A stretch of 64,000 nt of DNA from Theocolax elegans (Eukaryota; Arthropoda; Insecta; Hymenoptera; Cerocephalidae): the NCBI GenBank assembly GCA_026168455.1, contig CM047431.1:41323986-41387985 (forward strand), given 5' to 3'. This document shows positions 63,166 to 64,000 of this stretch, piece after piece; the stretch's first letter is position 1; each line of letters opens with the position of its first letter. A model generated the notes under the pieces. That model did not search any database. It was not told the DNA's origin and saw nothing but the letters and a program-made list of their open reading frames with translations. The position numbers and the translations under genes were made by a program.

Positions 63166-64000
63166 ATGGGTTCACATCAAGTGAGCAGGTAAAAATTTTA
63201 AAAAGTTCCAAAAATTAGGTATAGTCTGGAAATATGCTTCAGAATATGTAAACAAATTTTTAGATCAAACAAAGAATATGCACTAAAGTTATAGCAGTTA
63301 AAAAAATTATTTTTTTTTTATTTTTTCCATCTTTTACCAACTTTGAAATTGTTAAACAGAGAAAAGTTTGTAAATACTGATTAGAATTTGTTGCCATTTC
63401 AACAATTACCTAATTTTCAACTGTGATATTAGCTATCGAGTGCCTAATATATAAGTTTAGAATTTGGCCTGTACGATAGAACATATATGTCTCATCTTTG
63501 GTCAGTAGAATCTCTACACTGTTCCTTTTTCAACAAAATTTGACCTAAGATGGGATCTTGATTTAAATCAAAGTTACAACAAATAATAGAAGTGAATAAG
63601 AAAATGAATTTGACAGGTATGGCTAGATTTCACCTTGTCAAAAATTTTTAAGGTGTTAATTTAAATGAAAAAATAGATTTTATTATAAAAACTAATTATA
63701 AATGTTACAAAGGACCAGGGAAAAGTGTTAGAGTGAAGGAATTAGGGTTTTATAAAAATTTCATGAAAATAACTTGTGAGTGAAATGAGGAAAACACGCT
63801 TCATCACAGTTTTTTCTTGAAATAATTGTTATTAGGCAATATATCATTTAAATAAGTGTTGATATTAATTGTAGTAAGTGCAAGGAAGTAGGAAAAATAT
63901 GTTTTAATTGTTAGTTGGGGTTTAATAATAATTTGACAAAAACAACTTGTTGGTGCAACGAGTGTGCATCGCATCACCACAGTTATTTAGCAAAATTATT
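63166..64000. other. AT-rich DNA, no gene seen
   Basis: No open frame above 60 codons and no obvious repeat to the rest of the window. Confidence 0.5.

Overview
The window looks like an AT-rich repeat island from an arthropod nuclear genome, most likely an insect and perhaps an ant or other hymenopteran. The reasons are spliced genes with GT-AG introns, GIY-YIG Penelope-like elements, piggyBac-like and CACTA-like DNA transposons, a tRNA-derived SINE, microsatellites, and two decayed adintovirus/Polinton-like elements. Species assignment is inference. I see no clear conserved host housekeeping gene; nearly everything recognisable is mobile or viral in origin.

Layout. 1-2,260: half of a fold-back repeat (called R1 here), a second fold-back with a TA target site, and the end of an LTR that follows a polypurine tract. 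2,267-3,250: 3' end of an envelope-like glycoprotein gene. 3,262-7,614: adintovirus-like locus 1, an integrase C-terminus with chromodomain converging on a broken protein-primed DNA polymerase B. 7,887-12,790: minus-strand SR-rich exon plus a 12-13 exon gene of unknown function, separated by a complete R1 fold-back. 13,049-19,620: one fold-back element and two palindromic Penelope-like elements with hammerhead-like motifs, with a decayed gene (15,817-16,674) between them. 19,630-22,830: repeat-derived non-coding DNA.

23,087-42,490: adintovirus-like locus 2, much more complete. Leftward genes: a small protein with a myristoylation motif, an unknown family, major capsid, a tiny ORF, penton, adenain-type protease, and a phospholipase A2 fused to a pVI/pX-like tail. 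Rightward genes: packaging ATPase, an unknown conserved protein, a phage-fibre-like coiled-coil protein, and integrase. Then leftward PolB. Together they would replicate (PolB), integrate (integrase), build (capsid, penton, protease), package (ATPase) and deliver (PLA2) a virion. Stops, frameshifts, an internal deletion and two insertions (2.15 kb and 7.35 kb) show that it is dead. The 7.35-kb insertion is itself remarkable: Tc1/mariner-like termini with a matching TA, about 600-bp terminal inverted repeats, nested palindromes and a 2.3-kb minisatellite with a 505-bp higher-order period.

42,538-55,918: another R1 arm, an assembly gap, then a two-gene CACTA/EnSpm-like transposon. Its ten-exon SAM-domain gene appears intact and carries the zinc-finger transposase gene inside its long first intron. 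The transposase has been split by an R1 fold-back inserted exactly inside a zinc finger, and by a frameshift. 55,919-64,000: copies of one repeat in direct and inverted orientation, with a SINE, piggyBac-type MITEs and nested fold-backs, and no gene that I can support.

The dominant theme is nesting: mobile elements inside mobile elements, with at least ten long inverted repeats in 64 kb.
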